NCBI GenBank assembly: GCA_964431545.1
Contig: CAYSLC010000253.1
Coordinates: 1-7,145, forward strand
Source of the DNA: CAYSLC01 sp964431545
GTDB lineage: Bacteria; Desulfobacterota; Desulfobacteria; Desulfobacterales; JAABSP01
DNA: 7,145 nt
Direction: 5' to 3'
The notes below the pieces were generated by a model, which had not been told where the DNA came from, did no database searches, and worked only from the letters and a program-made list of their open reading frames with translations. Every line of letters begins with the position of its first letter. Position 1 is the first letter of the stretch. The translations under genes and the position numbers were made by a program. Shown here one piece after another: positions 1-6,082 of the stretch.

Positions 1-25
1 AAAAAATGAGAGAGGGGGCCGGCAA

Positions 26-59
26 GCTTCCGGGCGGAAGCGAATACGATCCAGGATCG
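26..59. repeat. Two adjacent inverted repeats in the leader of the YitT-family gene
   Basis: GCTTCC at 26-31 pairs with GGAAGC at 36-41 around a GGGC loop. It is followed by a palindrome, CGATCC (47-52) and GGATCG (54-59), with a single A between the arms. Neither is followed by a T-run on either strand at the right distance, so they are not obvious terminators. They could be a small leader structure or an operator, or chance in a GC-rich sequence. The second sits directly upstream of the ribosome site at 62-66. Confidence 0.25.
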
Positions 60-73
60 GGGGAGGGAATATC

Positions 74-1000
74 ATGAACCAGCAGAGCATCAGGCAGATG
101 GTCCGGCAGATCCCGTTTTACACCATCGGGTGGACGCTCCGCCGGGGTGTCCTCGTGGTGGTGGGCGCCGTGATCGCGGCCCTCGGATACGCCGTGTTCC
201 AGGTGCCCTTCAAACTCGCCGCCGGCGGTCTCAGCGGCATCGGCATCATCGTCAACCATTTCACCGGATGGCCCGTCGGGACCATGTTCCTGGTTCTGAA
301 CATCCCCCTGATGTTCCTGGGGTTCAAATACCTGGGGCGGTGGCGGTTTCTGAGCTACACCCTCGTGGCCGTCTTCACCTTCTCCTTCGCCTCGGACCTC
401 TTCGTCTATTGGCTTCCAAAAGTCATGGAGTCCTATCCCGTGACCGACGACATGCTCCTGAGCGCCATCTACGCCGGGATCACTTTCGGCATCGGCAGCG
501 GCATCATCTTCCGCATGGACGGCACCATCGGCGGCACCAACATCACCGGACGGATCATCCAGATCAAGACCGGCCTGCCCCTGAGCCAGTCCTATCTCTA
601 TACGGACGGGGCGATCATCTTCGTGGCCGGCGTCGTCTTCGGCTGGGAGAGCGCCCTCCACGCCATGATGACCCTCTTCTTTGCCGGGATCGCCTCCGAC
701 TTCGTCATCGAAGGGCCGAGCTTCATCCGGACGGCCACCATCGTCACCGATCATCCCGAAGCGGTCACCAAGGCGCTGATGCATGGGCTGAAACGGGGCG
801 CCAGCAACTGGAACGTCACGGGCAGCTACACCGGGAAGTCCCACGCCATGGTCTTCTGCACCATCTACCGGTCCCAGATGACCGAACTCAAGCAGCTCAT
901 CGCACAGGTGGACCAAAACGCCTTCGTGGTCATCGCACACGGCCACCAGGCCCTCGGGCTGGGGTTCATGCGCCTGGGAAAGAACGGCCGGAGTTCCTGA
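74..1000 (+). CDS. YitT family membrane protein (DUF161 + DUF2179)
   Basis: This is a 308-residue integral membrane protein of the YitT family, whose biochemical role is not established. Hydrophobic segments lie at about 24-44, 50-62, 70-86, 92-112, 128-147, 176-192 and 197-213. Family hallmarks visible are the glycine-rich AAGGLSGIGII (49-59) and DGTIGGTNITG (149-159). The soluble C-terminal part, about 218-300, has the pattern of DUF2179, the PII-like ligand domain that follows the membrane part in this family; it runs from RTATIVTDHPEAV to the AHGHQALGLGF region. The length is typical of the family. The ATG is preceded by GGAGG at 62-66 with a 7-nt spacer, which supports this start. The stop overlaps the start of a possible small ORF (TGATG). 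The genes after it on the same strand are a lipoprotein hydrolase and a lipid kinase, so all may act at the membrane. Family assignment is confident; function is unknown. Confidence 0.93.
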   Translation: MNQQSIRQMVRQIPFYTIGWTLRRGVLVVVGAVIAALGYAVFQVPFKLAAGGLSGIGIIVNHFTGWPVGTMFLVLNIPLMFLGFKYLGRWRFLSYTLVAVFTFSFASDLFVYWLPKVMESYPVTDDMLLSAIYAGITFGIGSGIIFRMDGTIGGTNITGRIIQIKTGLPLSQSYLYTDGAIIFVAGVVFGWESALHAMMTLFFAGIASDFVIEGPSFIRTATIVTDHPEAVTKALMHGLKRGASNWNVTGSYTGKSHAMVFCTIYRSQMTELKQLIAQVDQNAFVVIAHGHQALGLGFMRLGKNGRSS

Positions 1001-1110
1001 TGAACGCCGGGAACGCGCCCCCATTCCGGACCGGACACCGGGCCGCCGAAGCTTTTTCGACGGGGGAGCCGTTGACGCACGCTTCGAACGCCGGAGTCGG
1101 GTCTACATGA
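1000..1110 (+). CDS. Possible 36-residue linking ORF between the YitT gene and the hydrolase
   Basis: An ATG at 1000-1002 overlaps the stop of the YitT-family gene as TGATG. It is preceded by GGAG at 990-993 with a 6-nt spacer. The frame runs 36 codons and ends at TGA 1108-1110, which overlaps the ATG of the hydrolase at 1107 as ATGA. The ORF therefore fills the gap exactly, with a translational-coupling geometry at both ends. Third codon positions are about three-quarters G or C, not far from its neighbours, though this is also what GC-rich DNA gives by chance. The predicted peptide (begins MNAGNAPPFRTGHRAAEAF) is hydrophilic, with no membrane segment and no motif I recognise. It may act only as a translated leader for the hydrolase, or be meaningless. 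The frame itself continues upstream as an out-of-frame shadow within the YitT gene. Confidence 0.3.
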   Translation: MNAGNAPPFRTGHRAAEAFSTGEPLTHASNAGVGST

Positions 1111-2165
1111 GCGCGCCCATGTCCAGAGGCGGGCGAGCCGGTCGCCGGTCGCATCCCGGCCGGCGATGGATCGCCTGGACCCTCTTCTCGATCCTGCTGA
1201 TGGCCGGGTGCCTCAACGACCGGTTCTACCATCCCACCCCGTATCGGGACGGCACCCTGGACGGAATCGATCTCCCCCACGAGACGATCTTCTTCGACAG
1301 CGCCGACGGAACCCGGCTTTGGGGTCTCTTCCTGCCGGCCCGGACCGAGCCCGTGGGCACGGTGATCCATTTCCACGGAAATTACGGCCATCTGGGCTAC
1401 TACCTGGACCAGATCGGATGGCTCCCGGACGAGGGGTTCAATGTCTTCACCTTCGATTACCGGGGGTACGGCCGTTCCGGAGGGACGCCGAACCGGGAGG
1501 GGATCCATCGGGATGCGGTGGCGGCGGTCCGGACGGTGTCGGACCATCCGCGCATGGGCGGCCGGAACCTCTTTCTCTTCGGCCAGAGCATCGGCGGGGC
1601 AAACGCCGTGGCGGTCCAGTCGAAGAATCGGTTTTCCCGGGTCCGGGCCGTGGCCCTGGAGGGGACATTCGCCTCCTACCGGGTCGAGGCCCGGGACCGG
1701 ATGGCCGCCGCCGTGGTGGAGACGGTGGGCCGGCTCCCCTGCCTCTCCCTCCAGATCTGGCCGCTATCCTTCCTTGCGGTCACGGATGGGTATAGTCCCG
1801 ACGATCTCATCGGCCAAATTTCTCCGGTCCCCGTCCTTATCATCCATTGCGCGGAGGACCGGACGGTGGATGTGCGCCATGCCCGCATGTTGTTCAAAAA
1901 CGCCCGGGACCCGAAGCAGCTGTGGATCATCGAAAACCGCGGCCATCTGGAAGCGTTTGTCCATGGAGAGGCCGCCCGTGGACGGCGGCGGCGCCTGGTC
2001 GATTTTTTCAAGGCCAACGCCGGATCCGAAACCGCGCCGCCGGAATCCCAGGGGATAAGGATGATCGACCGGATCCGGCAGGGGAGCGGGTCTCCCTCCG
2101 ACCCGTCAAAGCGGTCCAGGGACGGAGATCGAAGCGGAGGTTCAGCCCGTTGCGGATCCTCGTGA
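1107..2165 (+). CDS. Lipoprotein-like serine alpha/beta-hydrolase
   Basis: This is a 352-residue alpha/beta-hydrolase of the BAAT/Abhd13-like (peptidase S9-like) type, probably an esterase, lipase or thioesterase of unknown substrate. The N-terminus has an Arg-rich n-region, a hydrophobic stretch at 21-34 and a lipobox-like LMAGC with Cys35, so it is probably lipid-anchored outside the cytoplasmic membrane; the residue after Cys is not Asp. The core shows the HG oxyanion turn (His90-Gly91), the DYRGYGRSGG strand-turn (117-126), the nucleophile elbow GQSIGG with Ser161, a likely acid at Asp251 in HCAEDRTVD, and His280 in ENRGHLEAF. The fold ends near residue 303. The last roughly 50 residues are polar and low in complexity, and their DNA carries the ribosome site of the next gene. 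GGAG at 1093-1096 lies 10 nt before the ATG. A second ATG at 1119 is an alternative start. The gene overlaps the lipid kinase by 16 bp, so the two are likely co-translated. Confidence 0.9.
   Translation: MSAPMSRGGRAGRRSHPGRRWIAWTLFSILLMAGCLNDRFYHPTPYRDGTLDGIDLPHETIFFDSADGTRLWGLFLPARTEPVGTVIHFHGNYGHLGYYLDQIGWLPDEGFNVFTFDYRGYGRSGGTPNREGIHRDAVAAVRTVSDHPRMGGRNLFLFGQSIGGANAVAVQSKNRFSRVRAVALEGTFASYRVEARDRMAAAVVETVGRLPCLSLQIWPLSFLAVTDGYSPDDLIGQISPVPVLIIHCAEDRTVDVRHARMLFKNARDPKQLWIIENRGHLEAFVHGEAARGRRRRLVDFFKANAGSETAPPESQGIRMIDRIRQGSGSPSDPSKRSRDGDRSGGSARCGSS
2136..2152 (+). promoter_or_regulatory. Ribosome binding site that fixes a TTG start for the lipid kinase
   Basis: GGAGG at 2136-2140, within GCGGAGG, lies 9 nt before TTG at 2150-2152. 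The TTG begins exactly at the first beta strand of the kinase fold (RILVIVNPAAGRG). No in-frame ATG or GTG lies at a sensible distance, which makes this TTG the best start. Confidence 0.75.
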
Positions 2166-3058
2166 TCGTCAATCCGGCCGCCGGCCGGGGAAGGGGGCTT
2201 GGTCTCCTGGAGGATCTCCAAAGAGATTGCCGGCGCCGGGGCATCGAATGTATCCTCCGCCGCACGGCCCGTTCCGGTGACGGCATGCGGATCGCAAGGG
2301 AATCGATGCACGGCATCCCCGGGTTGGACGGCGTGGTCGCCGTCGGGGGGGACGGCACGGCACTGGAGGTCGCCCTTCCGTTGGTCGGCACGTCGATCCC
2401 GCTGGGAATCATCCCGGTGGGCACCGGAAACGACCTGGCCCGGTCCCTCGGCCTGCCGCCGGGAAAAGGGGTATCGGAATATCTGGAGATCATCGCCAAA
2501 GGCTCCCCCCGTCCGGTGGATGTGGTCCGGTACCACGCCGGCGGCAGCGGGGGAATCTTCCTCAACGTGGCCAGCGTCGGCTTCGACGCGGCAGTGACCC
2601 GGGCCGCCCATCGGATGAAAGGTTGGGCGGACACCAGCCTGGTCTATCTCCTGGCCCTTTTCCCCGCCCTGGGGGAGTTCCGGTTTGCGGACGTGAAGAT
2701 CGAGATGGACGGTCGCGGATACGAGGGCCGCGCCCTGATGGTGGTTCTCGGAAACGGCCGGTACTACGGCGGCGGCGTGAAGATCAACCCTCAAGGGGTG
2801 GTGGACGACGGTTTTCTGGATCTGGTGGTGTTGGAGAAGGTCGCCTTGGCCCTCCTGATCGTCCGACTCCCCGAACTCCTGCTCGGACGCCATGACCGTC
2901 TCCCCTTTGTGCGGCATCATCGGTGCCGCTCCGTCCGTATCGATTCGCCGGAGTCCCTGCCGGTCAACGTGGACGGAGAGATCAAAGGGGCGCTCCCGTT
3001 CACGGCGGAGGTCAAGGCTCGATCCCTCAACATCTTTCTGCCCGGTCGGGCGGCTTGA
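2150..3058 (+). CDS. Diacylglycerol/lipid kinase, YegS/LCB5 (DAGK catalytic) family
   Basis: This is a 302-residue ATP-dependent lipid kinase of the diacylglycerol kinase catalytic family (DgkB, YegS and BmrU relatives), which phosphorylates a lipid hydroxyl such as that of diacylglycerol, at the inner face of the membrane. Read from the TTG, it has the N-terminal VNPAAGRGRG (7-16), the nucleotide-binding GGDGT (66-70), PLGIIPVGTGNDLARSLGLP (84-103), FLNVASVGFDA (137-147), the VVDDGFLDLVVL strand (217-228) and the C-terminal VDGE (274-277) that packs on the N-terminal domain in this family. Length and motif order match complete family members. The frame stays open upstream to about 1847, but that portion is antiparallel noise inside the hydrolase. 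The gene starts inside the end of the hydrolase and ends 15 bp from the convergent DUF748 gene. The pair could process membrane lipids together: the hydrolase releasing an alcohol or diglyceride and the kinase returning it to phosphatidate. That is inference. The lipid substrate cannot be told from sequence. Confidence 0.92.
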   Translation: MRILVIVNPAAGRGRGLGLLEDLQRDCRRRGIECILRRTARSGDGMRIARESMHGIPGLDGVVAVGGDGTALEVALPLVGTSIPLGIIPVGTGNDLARSLGLPPGKGVSEYLEIIAKGSPRPVDVVRYHAGGSGGIFLNVASVGFDAAVTRAAHRMKGWADTSLVYLLALFPALGEFRFADVKIEMDGRGYEGRALMVVLGNGRYYGGGVKINPQGVVDDGFLDLVVLEKVALALLIVRLPELLLGRHDRLPFVRHHRCRSVRIDSPESLPVNVDGEIKGALPFTAEVKARSLNIFLPGRAA

Positions 3059-3073
3059 GGGCCCTCCCCCTAC

Positions 3074-4702
3074 CTATTCTGCCGCTGATTCGACTGGGGA
3101 ACCGGTTTCCGGGGAAGACGTTAGACCACTCTGTTCGAAACCGGGGAGAATGGCATCGAAAAAGGCGTTCCGGATCAGGTTGGCGATGATCTGCCAGGTG
3201 CTCGCACCGGGATCCTCCACCTGCCCGGAGAGATCGACCTTGGTGGCGACGCCCTGGGGCCGGTTCCCCAGCAGGTCGACCATCACCCCGGCGAACGCTT
3301 CGTAGCTCTTGTCGAGCAGGCCTTCCCGTTTGTCCTGCCGCTCCGAGTAGATGTCCACCGATCCGAAGAAGGGTTTCACGTATCCGTCGATCTCTCCGTT
3401 CTTGACGGTCATTTCGCCGTACAGGGAGAAACTGCCGTCCACGACATCGAGGTCGGAATAGGCCCGGAGGAGATCGTTCATGCGCTCCAGCCGGGTGCCG
3501 ACAATTTTGGCGGCCAGCTCCACATCCGCGCCCTTTTCGGTATTCTTGAAGGCGGCGGTGAAGCGGCCCAGGCCGGAGCCCATGAATCGACCCTCGAGAT
3601 GGAGTTCGACCCTCCCCTTTCGGTAGCCGTCCGAGAGGTCGGTTCCGGTGAAATCCCCCTGGTCGAGGTAGACCCGGTAGGCGGGATCGGTGCTTCGGTT
3701 CACGAAGCCGGCCTCTCCGGTGACGAGCAATTTTTCCACGACCCAATGGAAGGGGCGTCCGCTCTTCTCGTCCTTTCCGGAGTCCCCGTTTCCGTTCGAT
3801 TTCCGATCTTTTTGTCGCAGCTTGTAATCCGGGTGGATGTAGTCGAATTTGGCCTGGTCGATCTCCATCCGTTGAATGATCAGCCGGCGGGCATCGGGTG
3901 TGAATTCGATCCGGCCCCGGGAGGAGGCCAGTCGGCCTTTTTCGAGACGGATATCGATCAGGGCGACGATCGGTTTCAGGAATTCCACACCGGCGTCCTT
4001 CAAGGAATAGTCCGCCTGAAAATGGACCTGGGCGCCGGTCAGGAAATCGGCCTTGCCGTCCACTTGGAAGTCACCGCCGTCAAAGAGGGTGGCGGAGATG
4101 CCCACGGGCGTGGGATAGGGCGTCTCCCGCCGGGAGACGTTGCGGATATCGGCGGCCGAAAGATCGATATCGTGGATCTCGATCGGTTCGGGGCGATCAT
4201 ACGCATAGGTGAAGTCCCCGTCCCGAACCTCCAGCCGGTTGATCTCGAAGGGATACATCTGTCTGACCGCCGCCTGCCATCCCTGTTCCTGTTTCGCCTT
4301 TTCCTCCGGGCGTCGGGACCGGAACATCTCGGAATCGAGGCGGACCACCGGATTGATGATGTCGAGATCGGCGAACAACCGGCCGGAGGTGAGTGAAACC
4401 CAATCGATGGAGAAATCGGCCCGCCCGATCTCCACCATGGGGTGGACGGGGGGATGGTCCGGCGGATGGTTCGGACTCTCTTCTCCCGACAGAATCATCC
4501 GGTGGAACGTGAGCCCCAGATTGAAAGGGTGAATGTCGAGATCTTCAATCTTGAAGGTGTACCCGTCCAGGGAACGGTTCACCCGCTCCTCGATGTATCC
4601 CCGGAGGGGATCATCGGCCAATAGGAGACCCAGGGTGATGATCAGCACCAGCCCCGCCAGAATTCCGACTGTCCATACCGTCGCTTTGATCCACCGCGCC
4701 AT
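3074..4702 (-). CDS. DUF748/AsmA-like envelope protein
   Basis: This is a 542-residue protein with one N-terminal membrane helix at about 8-29 (TVGILAGLVLIITLGLLL) and a long beta-rich remainder. The region after the helix (DDPLRGYIEERVNRSLDGY, then FKIEDLDIHPFNLGL) is typical of AsmA/DUF748 proteins, in which short strands repeat as 'v..g.f.v.G..' units. Related AsmA-like proteins are anchored in the inner membrane and extend into the periplasm, and several are implicated in moving phospholipids to the outer membrane. The C-terminal stretch at about 419-515 (DVVDGSFSLYGEMTVKNGEI, then VDLSGQVEDPGASTWQIIANL) is the most conserved-looking part. There is a short His/Pro-rich segment at 77-88 and a charged, Gly/Ser/Asn-rich linker at 297-315. 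It lies downstream of the PRPP synthase gene on the same strand, 228 nt away, and converges on the lipid kinase. The ATG has only a loose G-rich ribosome site. Family is confident; the cargo, if any, is unknown. Confidence 0.85.
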   Translation of the reverse strand: MARWIKATVWTVGILAGLVLIITLGLLLADDPLRGYIEERVNRSLDGYTFKIEDLDIHPFNLGLTFHRMILSGEESPNHPPDHPPVHPMVEIGRADFSIDWVSLTSGRLFADLDIINPVVRLDSEMFRSRRPEEKAKQEQGWQAAVRQMYPFEINRLEVRDGDFTYAYDRPEPIEIHDIDLSAADIRNVSRRETPYPTPVGISATLFDGGDFQVDGKADFLTGAQVHFQADYSLKDAGVEFLKPIVALIDIRLEKGRLASSRGRIEFTPDARRLIIQRMEIDQAKFDYIHPDYKLRQKDRKSNGNGDSGKDEKSGRPFHWVVEKLLVTGEAGFVNRSTDPAYRVYLDQGDFTGTDLSDGYRKGRVELHLEGRFMGSGLGRFTAAFKNTEKGADVELAAKIVGTRLERMNDLLRAYSDLDVVDGSFSLYGEMTVKNGEIDGYVKPFFGSVDIYSERQDKREGLLDKSYEAFAGVMVDLLGNRPQGVATKVDLSGQVEDPGASTWQIIANLIRNAFFDAILPGFEQSGLTSSPETGSPVESAAE

Positions 4703-4747
4703 CCGCCACCCCCGTCGTCTTTCAACATCGCTGGTTTCCTTCCCAGA

Positions 4748-4753
4748 ATATTA
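4748..4753 (-). promoter_or_regulatory. Possible -10 element upstream of the DUF748 gene
   Basis: On the minus strand these bases read TAATAT and lie 45 nt before the ATG at 4702. They sit in the only AT-rich patch of the intergenic region. No good -35 element is visible at 16-18 nt, so the call is weak. The DUF748 gene could instead be read through from the PRPP synthase gene upstream, since no terminator is seen between them. Confidence 0.22.
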
Positions 4754-4761
4754 CCATAGGT

Positions 4762-4971
4762 TTGCGGTGGAAGAGATGGTATGGGGTTGACTGGGTAATC
4801 GGCAATGATCCGGTATGTATTTGGGGTTGCACGGGACCGGAGGTGGTGCCGGAACTGGCGCGGGAAATCGAAAGGATGAGGCTGGAAGCCGGGCTGAGCA
4901 TTGAGGATCTCACGAAGGAACTCAGAGAGCCTACCCCCGCAACCCCCGGATCGCCTCGGCGAGAATCCTAG
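4762..4971 (+). CDS. Doubtful 69-codon ORF, perhaps a decayed antitoxin-like gene
   Basis: A TTG-initiated frame of 69 codons lies in the gap between the DUF748 and PRPP synthase genes, on the opposite strand. It overlaps the 3' end of the PRPP synthase gene by 41 bp. The first 28 residues look random and Trp-rich. From about residue 30 it looks like real protein: PEVVPELAREIERMRLEAG followed by LSIEDLTKEL, an amphipathic helical stretch with AT-rich second and GC-rich third codon positions. This resembles the helical tails of small antitoxins or DNA-binding proteins, but I cannot name a family. No ribosome site precedes the TTG. There is no partner toxin next to it. It may be a remnant whose 5' end was lost or frameshifted, or chance. 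Treat as uncertain. Confidence 0.25.
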   Translation: MRWKRWYGVDWVIGNDPVCIWGCTGPEVVPELAREIERMRLEAGLSIEDLTKELREPTPATPGSPRRES

Positions 4972-5833
4972 CCAGGCCCACAACCGAAAGGGGATCGTAC
5001 CCCCGCCCCTCCTGATTGATGCTGTCGGTCACCAGGACCCGGCGGATGGGGAGATCGGAAAACCGTTCCAGGCAGTCGCCCACCAGCAGGCCGTGGGTGG
5101 CGGCCACCGTGATCTCCTCCAGGGCCCCTTCCCGGATCAATGCCTCGGCCGCTTTGACCATGGTCCCGCCGGTGCTGATCATGTCGTCCACGATGATGGG
5201 CGTTTTTCCTTCCACGCTACCGATGATCCGACGGACGGTGACCTTCCGGCCGCTCTCCCGGACCTTGTGGAGGTAGGCCACCGGCAGGTCGAGGATATCG
5301 GCGTATCTCTGGGCCAGTTTCACGGCCCCCAGATCCGGGGCCACCAGGACCATCTTTTCCGGTTCCACCGGCTTCAGGGCCTCGGCCAGCAGCGGCACGG
5401 CCGAGAGGCGGACCACCGGCAGACCAAAGAACCCTTCGATGGCCGGGTTGTGGAGGTCCACGGTGATCAGGCGGTCCAGCCGGGTCGAGAGGAGGTCCGC
5501 CATGAGACGGGCTCCCACCGGTTCGCCGCCCCGGTCCCGTCGATCCTGCCGGGCGTATCCGAAGTAGGGGATCACCCCGGTGATCCGGGCCGCCCCGGCC
5601 CGGCGGGCGGCGTCGGCGAGAAGGAGCAGCTCCAGGAGGTGTCCGGCCACGGGCGGGTGGGTCGGCTGTAGGAGATAGACATCGTTTTCCTGGATCTCCT
5701 CTTTAATCTCCACCCGGATCTCGTCGTCCGGGAAGCTCTCCAGCGTAAAACGTCCGGGGGAGACGTCCAAGGCCTCGCACAGCCGCCCGCCGAGGAATGA
5801 ATTGGCCCGGCCCCAATAGATCGTCGTCTTCAT
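4931..5833 (-). CDS. prs: Ribose-phosphate diphosphokinase (PRPP synthase), short divergent form
   Basis: It transfers diphosphate from ATP to ribose 5-phosphate, giving PRPP for purine, pyrimidine, histidine, tryptophan and NAD synthesis in the cytosol. The 300-residue product shows the family motifs in order: FPDDEIRVEI (34-43), VIPYFGYARQDRRDRGGEP (87-105), TVDLHNPAIEGFF (124-136) with the conserved His128, a Lys190-x-Arg192 pair where class I enzymes have their catalytic-loop Lys and Arg, and the PRPP-binding loop VDDMISTGGT (215-224). It is somewhat shorter than the usual 310-320 residues, lacking the C-terminal tail that follows LAEAIR in classical enzymes. The N-terminus (MKTTIYWGRANSFLGGRL) departs from the usual 'lFsGna' pattern. 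The start at 5833 is supported by AAAGGAGGG just upstream; the frame is open 53 codons further, but that part is unconserved and rich in repeats. It may be a second, divergent copy beside a classical prs elsewhere; this cannot be seen here. Confidence 0.88.
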   Translation of the reverse strand: MKTTIYWGRANSFLGGRLCEALDVSPGRFTLESFPDDEIRVEIKEEIQENDVYLLQPTHPPVAGHLLELLLLADAARRAGAARITGVIPYFGYARQDRRDRGGEPVGARLMADLLSTRLDRLITVDLHNPAIEGFFGLPVVRLSAVPLLAEALKPVEPEKMVLVAPDLGAVKLAQRYADILDLPVAYLHKVRESGRKVTVRRIIGSVEGKTPIIVDDMISTGGTMVKAAEALIREGALEEITVAATHGLLVGDCLERFSDLPIRRVLVTDSINQEGRGYDPLSVVGLARILAEAIRGLRG

Positions 5834-5836
5834 CGA

Positions 5837-5845
5837 CCCTCCTTT
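5837..5845 (-). promoter_or_regulatory. Strong ribosome binding site of the PRPP synthase gene
   Basis: On the minus strand these bases read AAAGGAGGG. The AGGAGG core ends 4 nt before the ATG at 5833. This decides the start against longer in-frame versions reaching 5992. Confidence 0.8.
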
Positions 5846-5891
5846 CTTCACATCCCGTGCCTCCCGACCGGACCGATCCTCGGATATCGGG

Positions 5892-5912
5892 ACCTGGGTG
5901 CTGGCACCTGGG
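5892..5912. repeat. Heptamer-phased repeat and palindrome in the prs leader
   Basis: ACCTGGG occurs at 5892-5898 and again at 5906-5912, exactly two heptamers apart, with TGCTGGC between. The same bases hold the inverted repeat GGTGC (5897-5901), TG, GCACC (5904-5908). Immediately after, GGGG (5910-5913), AATA, CCCC (5918-5921) can form another small hairpin. On the minus strand the region lies between the start of prs and its presumed promoter, so it would be part of the prs leader if transcription starts upstream. It may be a short relic of the heptanucleotide repeats known from many bacterial intergenic regions. Confidence 0.4.
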
Positions 5913-5956
5913 GAATACCCCTTGCGGCGCACTAGGTACACCGAAGTCGCAAATAC

Positions 5957-5970
5957 ACCCTGAACCCTGA
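5957..5970. repeat. Tandem heptamer, two copies of ACCCTGA
   Basis: ACCCTGA at 5957-5963 is followed directly by ACCCTGA at 5964-5970 and then an A-rich run. Read on the minus strand it is a TTCAGGG-type tandem. Two copies alone are weak evidence, but the same 7-bp period appears at 5892-5912. Confidence 0.4.
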
Positions 5971-6024
5971 AAAAATAGGGCCTTCGATCCATGGCGGGGG
6001 CCGGCGTCGTTCGGTACTGTTCAC

Positions 6025-6030
6025 TATAAT
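6025..6030 (+). promoter_or_regulatory. Consensus -10 box for the Cys/His-rich small protein gene
   Basis: TATAAT, a perfect sigma-70-type -10 hexamer, lies 52 nt before the ATG at 6083 in the divergent intergenic region. A start point near 6037 would give a leader of about 45 nt. No convincing -35 box is visible; the hexamer 17 nt upstream, around 6002-6007, is GC-rich and unlike TTGACA. An activator or a weak promoter is possible. Confidence 0.4.
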
Positions 6031-6082
6031 CTTACCATCGTCGTCGCCAAATGTGAACCGGACGAACGAAAGGAGGAGATCG

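Noticed and set aside
130..999. The + strand open frame overlapping the YitT gene in another phase
   Set aside because: It is Arg/His/Pro rich with no hydrophobic segments, as expected of a frame-shifted shadow of a membrane protein gene. Only the end beyond 1000 is kept, as a possible small ORF.
1676..2920. A 414-codon open frame on the minus strand across the hydrolase and lipid kinase
   Set aside because: It is antisense to two genes with complete family motifs; its composition (His, Pro, Arg, Gly rich) is that of a shadow frame.
3057..3066. Palindrome GAGGGCCCTC between the convergent lipid kinase and DUF748 genes, considered as a bidirectional terminator
   Set aside because: It has no loop and no T-run on either side; in GC-rich DNA this is likely chance.
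4703..4930. Search for a prs terminator on the minus strand in the intergenic gap
   Set aside because: No stem followed by a T-run was found; small GC-rich hairpins there lack the tail.
4901..5671. A 256-codon + strand open frame opposite the PRPP synthase gene
   Set aside because: It is antisense to strongly conserved PRPP synthase motifs and has shadow-frame composition.
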